NCBI RefSeq assembly: GCF_037975245.1
Contig: NC_092578.1
Coordinates: 9,650,359 to 9,714,358 of the forward strand
Direction: 5' to 3'
Source of the DNA: Apostichopus japonicus
Lineage: Eukaryota; Echinodermata; Holothuroidea; Aspidochirotida; Stichopodidae
DNA: 64,000 nt
How positions within the stretch are numbered: the stretch's first letter is position 1; every line of letters starts with the position of its first letter. The notes under the pieces are model-generated. The model had not been told where the DNA came from. It worked only from the letters and a program-made list of their open reading frames with translations, and made no database searches. Of the stretch, positions 1-10,243 are shown piece by piece. Position numbers and translations under genes: made by a program.

Positions 1-14
1 GGACGGGGTGGGGT

Positions 15-1266
15 CAGGGACGTCGCTAGAGGGGGGTGTGGGGTGTCTCATCCCCCCCCCCCCCAATCTTGGTAAAACTGACGATAGTTGGAAAATTTGA
101 GTGCGACTGTCGGAATTTCCGACTGTCGCACTCTAATTTTTCCGACTGTCGCACTCTAATTTTCATATATTCTTGTAATTTGTGAGTGACCTTTAATCAG
201 TCATATTTACCACGTTTTCCTTGTCACATTGAGAAATTGTATCTCGCGATCCTTATACTCCACCTTTCAAAACTTCGTATGATTTTGAAAACTCTAAAAA
301 AAACGCCTAATAGGTCTACTGTACAACGTTCGCCAGCTTCAATTCGGATAACTTATGTATTAATTTTGCTATTGGGTGGGTTGACCCTGTTCGCTAGCTT
401 CAGCTAAGTTCAGGATATCTACATTTTCTCTATGGTATACAATTTAACACTCAACGCTAATCTACGAAAGCTTAATAGTGCCATCAACATAAGAAAACCT
501 TTGCCCCATAAAGTGACATTTTTCAGTAAATTGTTTAGATAACAAGATAAAATCTTATCAAAAATCAGAAATATGTTGGAATGCTCAGTTGCTATAACTG
601 GGCAATTGAACAATTTTCTACAAAATGTTTAATTGGCAACTTATCTTATCTCGTCCATTGGACTTTTTTTTGGCAAAATGTTCAATTGTTCACTTCATTC
701 CAACTTGTTCAACATGTTAGTGTGCATATCATATAGGCATGCATCGGTTTTTACATCGCTTGCCAATAACACACAACCATTTGCCGTGTTATTACCCTTC
801 CATTTTGGTTACAATTATTGGGGAAGTCGTTACAATAATAATGGTAATAATAATATCAGTTTAACCATTGAAAAACACATTGCAAATTATTTTTTCTTTC
901 AGTAGGTGCCCGAAAAATTCTCATAATATTGCCCGAATTTTCACAACAAAATTTGGTTGGGGGGCTGCAGCCCCCAGCCCCGCCTCCTACGCCTATGACT
1001 ATACTCAGTGCTTACTTGCTTAACCAGAGTGATCAATAAGTTTGTGAAGTGGGGGCCAGTGGTACAAATATATCGAAAAAAGTTCGGAACAAAAGTGCAG
1101 TCGCGAAAGATGGTGTGTCTGACTGACACTGACCGTATCGTTGACGAGTAGTGCAGGGGGAGGGGTACAAGGCAGCAGTCGGAATTTTCTGGCTCCAAAA
1201 CCCATCCAGTTGGAATTTCAGCCACTTCACCCCCCCCCCAAACATCAGGCCTTAGCTACGTCCCTG
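15..1266. mobile_element. Non-autonomous hAT-type transposon
   Basis: Seen: ends are inverted copies of CAGGGACGTMGCTA, and the 8-bp direct repeat GGTGGGGT lies immediately outside both ends (7-14 and 1267-1274). An 8-bp TSD with CAG...CTG termini is the hAT signature. Poly-C runs lie just inside both termini. No transposase frame is visible, so it would need one in trans. It contains part of a second repeat family (690-997). Confidence 0.85.
690..997. repeat. Right-end fragment of a CATAGGCGTAGGAG-type element
   Basis: Positions 700-915 match 36880-37085 closely. This copy keeps only the right terminus (CTCCTACGCCTATG at 984-997, behind a short G/C palindrome). The copy near 36790 keeps only the left terminus (CATAGGCGTAGGAG). 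Together they define one inverted-repeat family, each copy having lost one end. Confidence 0.6.
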
Positions 1267-1650
1267 GGTGGGGTGGGGTGGTGGCACAAGCCTCGGGGCT
1301 GGGATATCTAACAATCGGTACTCAGTATCAGGCTTAAAAAACCTCGGCTAAACTTTGTCGGTCACAGCGGCGCAAATCCATATTTGAGATTTAAGTAATT
1401 TCTGCTTAAATTTTGTGCGAAACATTTTCCAACCTCCTACTTCTTCTGTTCTCTGTGCCACTGGATTGTTCGGTACGTAACACTAGGCCAAGATTTATTA
1501 ATGTAATATTTCAATCACTAAAAGTCGCCGTTATATAAACCCTAGACCTGTACAGGCATTCGTTCCTTTGATAACGATAAAAATATGACAGTGTGAGAAA
1601 TAATACAATAATCTCCTTTTAGATAAATGTTAACTGTTTCATCCACAATT
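1267..1650. other. Unannotated spacer
   Basis: Only the TSD of the preceding element (1267-1274) and that of the next (1651-1658) are recognisable. No coding or RNA signal seen. Confidence 0.5.
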
Positions 1651-2134
1651 TGCCAGGGCAGGGGCGGATCCAGGGGGGGGGGGCCGACCCGGCCCCGGCC
1701 CCCCCTTTTTGGAAATCAGTTGCGTTTGTTTTATGTGGGAGTACTTCAAATTCCTAATAGGCATAACTTGGTGAAAGAAAAGCCTAATATATATCCAGCT
1801 GCTCTTCCCTGAAACGCGATCGTTTTCATTCCAAATTTGAAACTAAGGCAATTATCAGGCCAACGCGACATCACGTATTAATTAGATACGGCTCAGTACA
1901 ATAGTGCTGACTATTACTGTCAGGGAAAATCAATGCACAGTTAGCAAGTATATCATAATTATCTGAATGAAAGGGGGTGTAGGCGGTTTTACACTATCTA
2001 ACGCAACGTAGTCGCCAAGAACCTGAAGTATTTTTAAGGGAGGGCCCGAGGAACATGAACTTATAGCATGCTCCTCGTGGTGAAACGTAATTGCACCTAT
2101 TAGGTTAATTGAGTGTAGGAGAGACTAGTGTAGG

Positions 2135-2205
2135 TTCTTATGACCAACTAGACCGGTTTCTGCTTTCAAACTTTATAGGAGGAGCTTCATCAGTAGTAGC
2201 CTTTG
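2135..2205 (-). ncRNA. Hammerhead-ribozyme-like motif of the Penelope element
   Basis: On the minus strand the conserved blocks occur in type I hammerhead order. CTGATGA (2193-2187) is preceded by ACTA. It is followed by a possible stem II, GAAA (2160-2157), the palindrome ACCGGT as a minimal stem III, and GGTC|TAGT, where TAGT pairs with the ACTA before CTGATGA. Penelope-like elements are known to carry minimal hammerheads that act as dimers. Weak points: an A-A mismatch closes stem II, and stem II is only about 3 bp here (4 bp, GCTC/GAGC, in the copy at 52840-52905). Catalysis is not shown. Confidence 0.45.
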
Positions 2206-2277
2206 AATATTTTATATTCGGCCTGGGCGTCTCATTCTCAAAATGCATCTATTTTCTGTGCACAAGTTTTTATGGAC

Positions 2278-4345
2278 TCAAAGTGCAGCTATAAGAGCAT
2301 GTAAAAGAGCTTCGTGTGAACCTTGAGAGTCAGCTGATTCTTCGTTAGAATGAAACCTTGAGTTAACAAGTAAACCTTTGAGATTTTGGGCCCTTTTGAA
2401 GGCTAGAATCGGTTCTTTTGGAAACGGTTTGGATAAATCCGCGTGCAGGGGCGTAGCGAGCGGGTGGGGGGCGGGCGGTGTGGGGGTGTCACACCCCCCC
2501 CCCCCCAATAATTTGGTCGCTGTCGGCAAAAGGAGAAAAGGTGAAGAGAGCGGAAGGGGAAGAAAGAAGGAAAGCTGAATAGAGAAAAGGAGAACGGGAG
2601 CTTCTTTATCGGTTATTTCGATTTTCCAGTTCTTCATCTGATAAATTCATTCACCAATCCAATCACCCGACGCCTGCAAGTTAAAAACCTCTCGGCAAAT
2701 AACTGATAATGTCACGGCCGTCAGTACAGCTACTGTAGCCAGGCTCAGCTAGACGAGTGCCAGAATCGCCAGCAACTCAGTGAAAGAAATGGGATTAAAA
2801 GCTTCCGTATAGGCCGCAGCCCATGAGTCGTGCTATCGTGTGACAACGTGTGGTTAATATCCTCTGTTCAGAATGACGTCATCGCAGATGTCATTCGTTC
2901 TCCGTGGAAAACTTAAGGACACGGCTCACGAATTGTACACAATATTTAACGTTTCTCGCTTGTATATCAATGAATGTTGTTATTTCTCATTACCGGAAAG
3001 TTTTCTGAACATTTTTCATCACGAAGTTTCACTATTTCAACGATCGGTAAAAGAGAAAACACAGTTCGATAATTGGTCCCAATTAATTCTTCTTCTGCCG
3101 ACTGCCATAAAAATGATATCGAAATGGAAATTCTACGGTGCCAAATTTGACTTAAAATGTGCACCAGATTGCATCTAAGGACGTTTCAAAACTAAAAATT
3201 TTCCAAAGGGGAGGGGGACACCCCCTCCCCTTAGACCCCTCTCCTATTTTAGTCACCACTTCCAGATCCGTCGGCAAATCATATCCTCCACACCCCCCAC
3301 CCCCCAAAAAAAAAAATTCGCTACGCCCCTGTCCGCGTGTTGCGAGATTAAGTGCCAATGTTTCAAAAGTACATTTTTCAAATGCGTGGTTTTGATATGG
3401 GGTGTATAGGTAAGCTTGAACACCATTGGTGGTTCCTTTCGTTTAGGTTTGGTAGTGAGGTATTGCCCACGGTTTTCAAATTTTATACCTTTCGTGGCTG
3501 AGGCAATATCCTCTTTCTTATAGTTACGGAGTAACAGTTTCTCTGTGAACGCATTCTATTTCTGTAAGAAATCAGTCTCATTGTTACATAGACGTGCGTA
3601 TCGTAAGGCTTCCCCTTTAATGAAGCCTTTAAAAGTGGCAAGTGGGTGTGCAGAGTTGCTGTCGAGGTATTGGAAGGTTTCCGTGGGTTTGGTGTAGACT
3701 TTGGTGTCTAATAGCCCATTGGTTTCAAACCTTGGACCTTTGAAGATTTTCAAATCTAGGTATGTTACCTCGGTGTGTAATATTTCTACCGTAAACTTTA
3801 AGAAGCGGTGAATTTCATTCAACCTGTTTACTAGTTGTTCAAGTTCCTGAGGTGAACCGTCGTAAAGCAATAGAATTTCATCTCTAGAGCGGAGCCATTT
3901 TAAGATTTTATTATCTGGCGGTAAAATCTGGTTTTCCAGTCTATGCATGACGATATCACAGATTTCCGGAGAGGCTTGGCTACCCATGGCGCAACCGATC
4001 TTTTGTAGATAGAATTGGTTATTGGGAATTATTGGGAATTAGTTTGCGCATGGATATGGAAGATATTTTATTTATTCCATATTCGCTTTTTTCCGCCTTT
4101 TCATTAGACTTCTTGACATACATCTAATGCCTCCTCTTGGGGAGTATTGGTTACATGGCGACGACATCGAGTGTAGCAAGTACCACTGCTTTTGGTAACG
4201 GGGTGGCTTCCACAATTTTCAGAATGTGATTTGTGTCTTTCACATAGGTGCTTTGTTTTAATACAATAGGAAGCAAGAAACAGTCCACAAATTCCGATAT
4301 TTTTTCGGTGGGTGATCCGTTTCCGCTTATTATCGGGCCCTCCCT
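2278..4345 (-). pseudogene. Penelope-like element reverse transcriptase, broken, no GIY-YIG domain seen
   Basis: Read on the minus strand from about 4345, the frames resemble the Penelope-like RT core. An ISGNGSPTEKISEFVD-type block comes first, then VLATLDV, MGSQASPE (RT motif B), a YRDD-like motif degraded to RSRDE followed by ILLLYDG, and the hallmark KPTETFQYLDSNSAHP. The linker then continues (EPPMVFKLTYTP, LLKHWHLISQHAD) to the insertion at 3331-2446. It resumes beyond it as LSKPFPKEPILAFKRAQNL and KGLLVNSRF, and stops at 2278-2280 without a GIY-YIG endonuclease. Several frameshifts and the DD-to-DE change make it inactive. Copy 2 (52982-54150) ends at the same stop, so the missing endonuclease is shared by both copies. 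Confidence 0.7.
2446..3331. mobile_element. Nested hAT MITE inside the Penelope frame (copy 1)
   Basis: Termini CAGGGGCGTAGCGAG / TTCGCTACGCCCCTG are flanked by the perfect 8-bp TSD TCCGCGTG (2438-2445, 3332-3339). It interrupts the Penelope linker at the codons for HAD; removing it and one TSD copy rejoins the conserved linker. The same insertion at the same base occurs at 53147-54026. The poly-C run at 2501-2514 and the G/C palindrome at 3207-3245 are family hallmarks. No protein of its own. Confidence 0.88.
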
Positions 4346-4432
4346 TAAAAATACTTCAGGTTCTTGGCGACAACGGTGCGTTAGATAGTGTAAAACCGCC
4401 TACACCCCCTTTCATTAATGAGTATATCATAA
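4337..4432. repeat. Inverted piece of the Penelope 3' region
   Basis: Nearly the exact reverse complement of 1967-2050 (blocks GGGCCCTCCCTTAAAAATAC and GTGTAAAACCGCCTACACC). It lies at the 5'-truncated end of the minus-strand Penelope copy. Inverted, 5'-truncated partner fragments of this kind are typical of Penelope-like insertions. Confidence 0.6.
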
Positions 4433-4840
4433 TTATCTCATTGAATATATCTTGTTTTATGTTTTTTCTTGGGGTGAATCTGGTGTCATAATTTTCGCCC
4501 AGAAGAAAAAACGAATCGACGCAATAATAGTGTATCCATTGTACATGCACTGTTGAGCGTTGTTAAATATGTGTCTATCGAGAAAAAATATGTGCACAAA
4601 AAAGCGTGTCTGCAACGTTTCTGGTTTTTCTAGTTTTTGGCGAAATGTTTCACCATTTTGCATCTAAGCACTCACAATTAACCAAAAATTTCCAAGGGGG
4701 AGGGGGACAACCCCTCCCCCTTGGAAATTTGTGGCCCCCTCCCCTCCCCTCCCCTCCCCTAGGACGCAGATCACTAAAGTGCTACCATCGGGATGTCGGC
4801 CCCCCTTTCTCAAAATCCTGGATCCGCCCCTGTGCCAGGG

Positions 4841-5412
4841 TATACGTTATTGATACATTCACGTTCTAGCCTTGTGATTGTGAACGTCACCCGACCCTAC
4901 CCCCCCCCCCCCCACCAACCCATAACAAAAATCTGCTTTTGTAGTTTTGTAAACCGATGAACTCCGGTTTGATATATTTACGCGAAACATATAGGGCTAC
5001 TGCAAGTTAAAACTTCTGACAAAAGTTGCCATTTTTGAGATATTGACAGTTGGAGCTACCGTTAGGAAAGGAGACGTATCTTTAAGATGCGTATCGACTG
5101 ACGCCCCAACTTGGGCTGTTAATTAGGCTGAACAATAATTAAGAAGATATGACCCCCCCCCCCCGCCCCTCCAAATGGTGAAAATGGTCATTGTTTGATG
5201 TGCCGGATTAAGCATGGGAGGCCCGTGGCAAACATTTTATTGGGGCCCCCATAGAGACATTGGTACCGGATAACGCCAGATGTATAGCTCACAAAAGACA
5301 TCTATTTGCCCACGGTGGTTATGATACGTCGATTAAAACATCACATAAAAACAGTCATTGATCAACTGTAAGGACCGCATATCGAAGTCCATTTCATTCG
5401 ACTTCTTTGATG
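4841..5412. other. Spacer with transposon-end remnants
   Basis: No gene seen. It holds two poly-C runs (4900-4914, 5152-5164) and, near 5200, GTGCCGGATTAAGCATGGG followed by a GGGGCCCCC palindrome, which resembles a solitary hAT end. Confidence 0.4.
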
Positions 5413-5864
5413 TATGGCCTACCACATACGGGAAATAATTGCTGATTTAATGTCAATACGAATTAAAATTATTACCGGTATTAATTCTATTAAATACCGG
5501 CATTAATTCTCAGCCAATCACCATGTAGCTTCATATGCCAGTATTAAATATAATTAATACGGACATTAAATATAATTAATACGGGCATTAAATAGAATTA
5601 ATACGGGCATTAAATAGATTAATACGGGCACTACATAGACCATATTTGTTTAGTTGGAACTGCAACTTAAGTTGCGCTACCTGTAATATGCAATGTTATT
5701 AACAAGTTTCCAGCTATTGTGCCGGGCGTGAAACTCCCCCGTTAGCTCATCCAGAGACACTGATGCGACATTGTACCCGTCTTCATTCAGGAGTCTTCCA
5801 AGCTTTGCATAGCGTAATGCTCTTCGAAGATTAACAAACCGGTTCAAAGCATTGCGAACTGGTA

Positions 5865-6100
5865 ATGTATGTATATTAGATCCTCCTGCAAGCAGGAACT
5901 CGCGAAGAAGCTTAATTGGCTTATCAAAGCCGCAAGCTGACCGAAGTCAGTCTCTCACATTCATATTTAACGTCCATGATTATGAATTGTTAATTGTCAA
6001 CAATTCTGTAACTGGACGACATACATTAATCTGGGAGTGACTCGAACCGGGGACCTTATGATTGAAAGGCACCGGTGTTAACCACTGAGCTAACACTCCA
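5865..6100 (-). repeat. tRNA-derived SINE, full length, minus strand
   Basis: On the minus strand the 5' end is tRNA-like: TGGAGTG and CACTCC(C/A) could pair as an acceptor stem, with an A-box (TAGCTCAGTGGTTAA) and a B-box (GGTTCGAGTC). A body unrelated to tRNA follows (ends CGCGAGTTCCTGCTTGCAGG), then a TACATACA-type tail. An insertion-free version of the host sequence exists near 12110-12135. Same family at 39028-39274, 42731-42807 and 60612-60855. Confidence 0.85.
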
Positions 6101-6160
6101 CATCGGATTGTGTGGGATTGGGAGTCGTAATACATCGGATTGTGTGGGATTGGGAGTCAA
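6101..6160. repeat. Short tandem duplication beside the SINE
   Basis: CATCGGATTGTGTGGGATTG plus GGAGTC occurs twice, with a spacing of about 32 bp. The homologous place at 12090-12130 has it once. Confidence 0.6.
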
Positions 6161-6265
6161 CATTTGTCAATAACTTACAAGTATCGTTCGCTTCTCGACG
6201 AAAATCACGCAGATATTGTACTTTGTCTGCAATGCGTGCCATTGCGTTGTACTTTGCTTTCTACA

Positions 6266-6479
6266 CAGGGGGAGGAAGCTTCCAAAAAGTGGGGGGCACA
6301 ACATCAGAGGGGCACTATCTCATTCCACAACCACTCGTTATGCTATAAACCGATACACACCGGCCATATCACTTAAATATATATGATGTGTTAGTATGCT
6401 TGCCAGTAGGTCACATTTGCTATTTTGGAAAAAATGGGGGGGGGCACGTGTCCCAGAGGCCTCCGGCTCCCACCCCCTG
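6266..6479. mobile_element. hAT MITE (CAGGGGG...CCCCCTG family)
   Basis: Flanked by TTTCTACA (6258-6265) and TTCCTACA (6480-6487), an 8-bp TSD with one mismatch. It is homologous in reverse orientation to 38305-38716, sharing the blocks around ATCAGAGGGGCACT and AACCGATACACACCGGCC. It sits inside the foldback element 5413-6791. Confidence 0.8.
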
Positions 6480-6974
6480 TTCCTACAGCAGAAATAACTG
6501 CGCTGCTTTCACGCTACAGCAAGAGGGATTAACACTAGCTCAGAGCATGATAACAGCTTCAAAATTCGCTAATGTGATTGGTCTATTTAATGCCGGTATT
6601 AATTCTATTTAATGCCCGTATTAATTCTATATAATGCCCGTATTAATTCTATGTAATGTCCGTATTAATTCTATTTAATACCGGCATATGAAGCTACATG
6701 GTGATTGGCTGAGAATTAATACCGGTAATAATTTTTTAATTCGTATGGACATTATATTAGCAATTATTTCCCGTCATGATGGCCTACCATATACGGTCAC
6801 CGCGAACGCGGAAAATAAGTCGATGCGAAAGCGGAAAACTCACGCGTTTAAGGAGGGTCGTAACCTAACCATAATCACTAGTTTCAGGAATGGAAACATA
6901 ACGGAAACAAGCATGGAACGCGGAATTTATGTCGCAATTACAGGCCGAAAACGGCGATTTAAACGCGTGTAGTA

Positions 6975-8146
6975 TTTCCCGTGAAAGTGGTAGCAGAAAA
7001 AGCTATAACATCCGTAGGTTGCACTATAAATCTATTGATGCTAGATATGAGCAAGGCGTTCGGCACAATTCAAAGAGGATCCTTGCTTAATGACCTAGAA
7101 AAGGTTCTTGACAACGACGAACTTCACCTGATATCACTACTAATCGATAACGTCTCCTACACCGTCAACTAGAGGGCAAACTCGGACTTCCTTTTAACAC
7201 TGTCATTGGTTCACCACAAGGAAATAGTGCAAGCGCACTATTTTTTATAACTTATCTAGCCAACTCTTTGAAATCAGATGATAATGATATCGATGCAGTT
7301 ATCCTGCCATCTCAGTTAGCTGATCATGATTACAGCACAACCACCACTAATTCTTTTTTCACAGTAGACCAACAATACGCCGATGATATCTCTTGGGCAT
7401 CAACTGGTCAGCGTATATACTGCAAGATATCGAAAAACGAGTTTCTGAGAAACTGACAGGAAGGAATCTGAAAATCAATTGCACAAAAACTGAGAAATTT
7501 TCAATCACAAGAAAAGGAAATGAAAGTTGGAAGAAGTGTAAATATGTTGGAAGCTTGCTTGGGACCGATGAAGATATTAACCGAAGAATTGGTATAACCA
7601 ACGGTGCTTTCAACACACTGTCAAGTATTTTCAAAAGCAAAAACATAAGCCGAAACATTAAGCTTAGGATTTTCGAGGCTTTATTAAAGAGTATTTTTTT
7701 TGTACAATTGCGAACTGTGGGGCACAACGAAGGATCTTGATCGCAAAATTGACACTTTTCAAAGGAGACTACTTCGTAATATTTTCAACATTAGATGGAC
7801 CAATAACAATTGGTTATCAAACGATGAGCTCTACAATGAAACCAACCAACACCTTGGTCATCCATAGTCGCACATAGAAGATTGAGATTTTTCGGTCATG
7901 TAGCAAGACTCCAGGAGGACGCTCCAGCTAAGGTTGCATTAAGAGAAGCATTGAGATCTACTGCTAAACCAGTAGGAAGGCCCGTGACTACCTTGCTTGG
8001 AAAAATAAAGTCGCAATTTAAGGACGTTAACATTAACAATTTCGAGGAAGCAATAAACCTTGCGCAAGATCGTGATACGTGGCGGAGGTTAATCACTGAG
8101 CATGTCGGATAGACGAGACTCAACTTACTATTACTACTACTACTAA
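6975..8146 (+). pseudogene. Non-LTR retrotransposon, C-terminal RT part and 3' tail (copy 1)
   Basis: A 5'-truncated copy whose frame shifts several times. Recognisable in order: INLLMLDMSKAF (RT motif A; a following D has become G), FNTVIGSPQGNSAS (motif B), QQYADDISW (motif C, catalytic DD kept), NLKINCTKTEKF, YNCELWGTTKDLDRK, then LRFFGHVARLQED and the last stop at 8110-8112. The 3' end is a TACTAC-type microsatellite, as expected for target-primed insertion. Copy 2 at 33646-34480 is closely similar. The clade was not assigned. It starts about 180 bp after the foldback element 5413-6791. Confidence 0.85.
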
Positions 8147-8207
8147 GCCTACGTAAACTGCACTGATAACAAGCTGAGAACAGAAGATGACGGCCTATTT
8201 CACTTAA

Positions 8208-8571
8208 AGGCATTGAAGACTCGCCCCAAACCGCGTGCGGCCATCTGAAAAAGTTAACTTTCTGTTGCTTGCAAGTGACGTTTTGTTCGTGTCGCTACAA
8301 AATGCAGACAGTAATGAAACGTGATACCTTAATTGTTAGCTTTAGCTGGACCTGAGATGTCCATCGCTGTATCGTTTGTATACTGTGCTGTGGGTATTGA
8401 CCTCAGCTGTATGTACTTACTGTACACTAGTGTCTAATTACCGACGGTAGCAAGATGTGTGTGTATTTTCTGGGATCGATGGTGGTGTTTAACACTTCTG
8501 TTACACCTCATTCGAAACTAGGTTAAATTACCGGCATTAGACGTTTCTTTTTGCGCGAGTCTTCACACCCT
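8208..8571. mobile_element. TTAA-flanked MITE, first of a tandem pair
   Basis: Ends AGGCATTGAAGACTCGCCC and, inverted, AGGGTGTGAAGACTCGCGC, lying exactly between TTAA at 8204-8207 and 8572-8575. TTAA targets and short inverted repeats suggest a piggyBac-like origin (inference). Non-coding. Near-identical to 8576-8922 and 24855-25188. Confidence 0.7.
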
Positions 8572-8575
8572 TTAA

Positions 8576-8922
8576 AGGCATTGAAGACTCGCCCTAAACT
8601 GCGTGCCGCGCTCTGGAAAAGTTAACTTTCCGTTGCTTGCAAATGACGTTTTCCTCTTGTCGCTACAAAATGCAGACAATAATGAAACGTGATACCTTGT
8701 TATCTTTTATCAAGACCTGAGATGTCCACGCTGCTATGTGTTGTGGGTATTGACCGTAGCTGTATGTACTGACTGTACACTAGTGTCTAATTACCGACGG
8801 TAGCAGGCTGTGTGTATTTTCTGGGATCGATGGTGGTGTCTAACACTTCTGTTACACCTCATTCGAAACTAGGTCAGATTACCGGCATGAGACGTTTCTT
8901 TGTGCGTGAGTCTTCCCACCTG
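8576..8922. mobile_element. TTAA-flanked MITE, second of a tandem pair
   Basis: Head-to-tail with the preceding copy, sharing the TTAA at 8572-8575; the right flank is TTAA at 8923-8926. It differs from copy 1 by scattered substitutions and small deletions. Confidence 0.7.
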
Positions 8923-8926
8923 TTAA

Positions 8927-10134
8927 CGTAGAAAGATATACATCGACGAAGTAGATCGCTACGACCACAGCTTTTCAAACAACAACTTTGAATCCAACGG
9001 CATAAATTCATGTAACAACGTAATATCATACAACGAAGTGATGGCGCGCTTCTACTTTTTCGGCCAGAGCCGTCTCAGTATACGGCTTTGATTTGAGCTA
9101 GCCGGAGTTATTGTTTCAAGCCCACCGAATCATCGTTTGAATAGTCAACACGGAATTGAAATAAAATACATAACTGCCGAAAATGGAAGCAACTCTTCGA
9201 TAATTAGGATATGGGGAAGATGTAATTCTTAATTTTGAAAGAGAAGGAGTGAGTTTTGTTGTAATCTGAACTTCTATAATATATATTTTGTTATTGTAGG
9301 GAGAAATATACAACATCCTCAGGCTCATAGGCTAGCAATAGGTCTCAAAGCTTTAGGCTAAATGTTTAGGTCTAACAGCCAGAGTAAGCTTAAATAAGAG
9401 CTTTATGCATATTCAGTCGTTTTGAGGATATTAAGGTATACTATGGAGGTTTTAGAAAACCTTCGGGGATGTCTGGTCACCTTAATTATTGTATAGGTTT
9501 ACTTGACTTTACGTGTTAGAATTTCAACCCACCGCATGCACTATGATAAACTATACATACTACATGAACGAGACGCAGTCAAACTTACACCGTCGATGAT
9601 GGTAGTGGGGGAAGGGGGGGGGGCACATTTCCGACCGAGCCGCTCTGGTTGCGACACTAGTCTTCTTGTTAAATCATATAGTTTATATTAAGGATGATTG
9701 GCTGATGTTAATGCAAAATATTTAGTAACATTTTATAGCATTTTGTGATGTACTTTCAGATGAAAATGCGCTCTACCTCTCTTAGCACAATCATTTAGTA
9801 CGCCCAGATTTCTTCTCAAAACTGGTGCTGTTTTAAATATTGATACTGATCAATATTTGCATTTGTGTCATCGAACAATTTATATTCCCACATCCCCAGT
9901 GCACCCCAGTGCACGATCCTTCTGGCAGTGATCCACCTTATGCATGTGCGGATCTTAGTTTTGGCGGGTCTTGGTTTTCAGTTGGTTGGGGGGGGGGGGG
10001 GTCTTAGTGTTGCAGTTGAGGCTTAGTTTTGTAGTTCGTTGACTCTTAATGTGCACCGGGTCTTATAGGTCTTAAATCTTATTTTTTAATATTTACCTTG
10101 CATCATAGCACGTTATTTCCTCATTAATATTATA
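8927..10134. other. Gene-poor stretch
   Basis: No coding or RNA gene recognised. Contains G runs at 9607-9622 and 9987-10000, and short repeats of GTCTTAG-type words at 9950-10080. Confidence 0.4.
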
Positions 10135-10135
10135 G

Positions 10136-10243
10136 GTAATCATCGAAGCTGTTTCAGGATTGAACGGGTCTGATTTAGATTCACTTGCACGGAATTGGAC
10201 GACAGGCGATATTAATGCGCAGTTGTCGACATCATATGAATAG
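10136..10243 (+). CDS. Candidate last exon of an unidentified gene
   Basis: After an acceptor-like tract (CATTAATATTATAG) an open frame of 35 codons starts VIIEAVSGLNGSDLDS and ends with TAG at 10241-10243. Its composition is protein-like, but there is no recognised domain and no partner exon was found upstream. It could be chance. Confidence 0.22.
   Translation, partial: VIIEAVSGLNGSDLDSLARNWTTGDINAQLSTSYE

Larger units (their letters stand above)
1659..4832. mobile_element. Composite hAT element carrying a Penelope-like element and a second hAT (copy 1)
   Basis: Seen: inverted termini CAGGGGCGGATCCAGG / CCTGGATCCGCCCCTG with a perfect 8-bp TSD, TGCCAGGG (1651-1658, 4833-4840). The outer arms are about 1659-1960 and 4585-4832. 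The latter contains the G/C palindrome GGGAGGGGGACAACCCC, recurrent in this window. Between the arms lies a Penelope-like element on the minus strand, itself split by a complete smaller hAT (2446-3331). A second copy lies at 52352-55035. The shared internal insertions show that the cargo was acquired before the copies separated. Copy 2 has a different interior from 54150 to about 54811. Confidence 0.85.
5413..6791. mobile_element. Foldback element with satellite-like inverted arms (copy A)
   Basis: The left arm (5413-5640) and right arm (about 6570-6791) are reverse complements. Each runs from a TATGGCCTACCA-type end through GGAAATAATTGCTGAT into 22-23-bp units of the form ATTAATACGGGCATTAAATA. 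The interior matches parts of the element at 10462-12374 in reverse orientation. It has been invaded by a SINE (5865-6100) and a hAT MITE (6266-6479). No TSD is evident at this copy. Confidence 0.75.

Noticed and set aside
2468-2637. N-terminal part of the minus-strand frame ending at 2278
   Set aside because: This part runs through the nested hAT and its poly-C tract; only the portion below 2446 is Penelope sequence.
7896-8213. Minus-strand frame opposite the LINE end (also 34238-34654)
   Set aside because: Shadow of the LINE reading frame, which has the recognisable FGHVARLQED and WRRL.TEHVG text on the plus strand.
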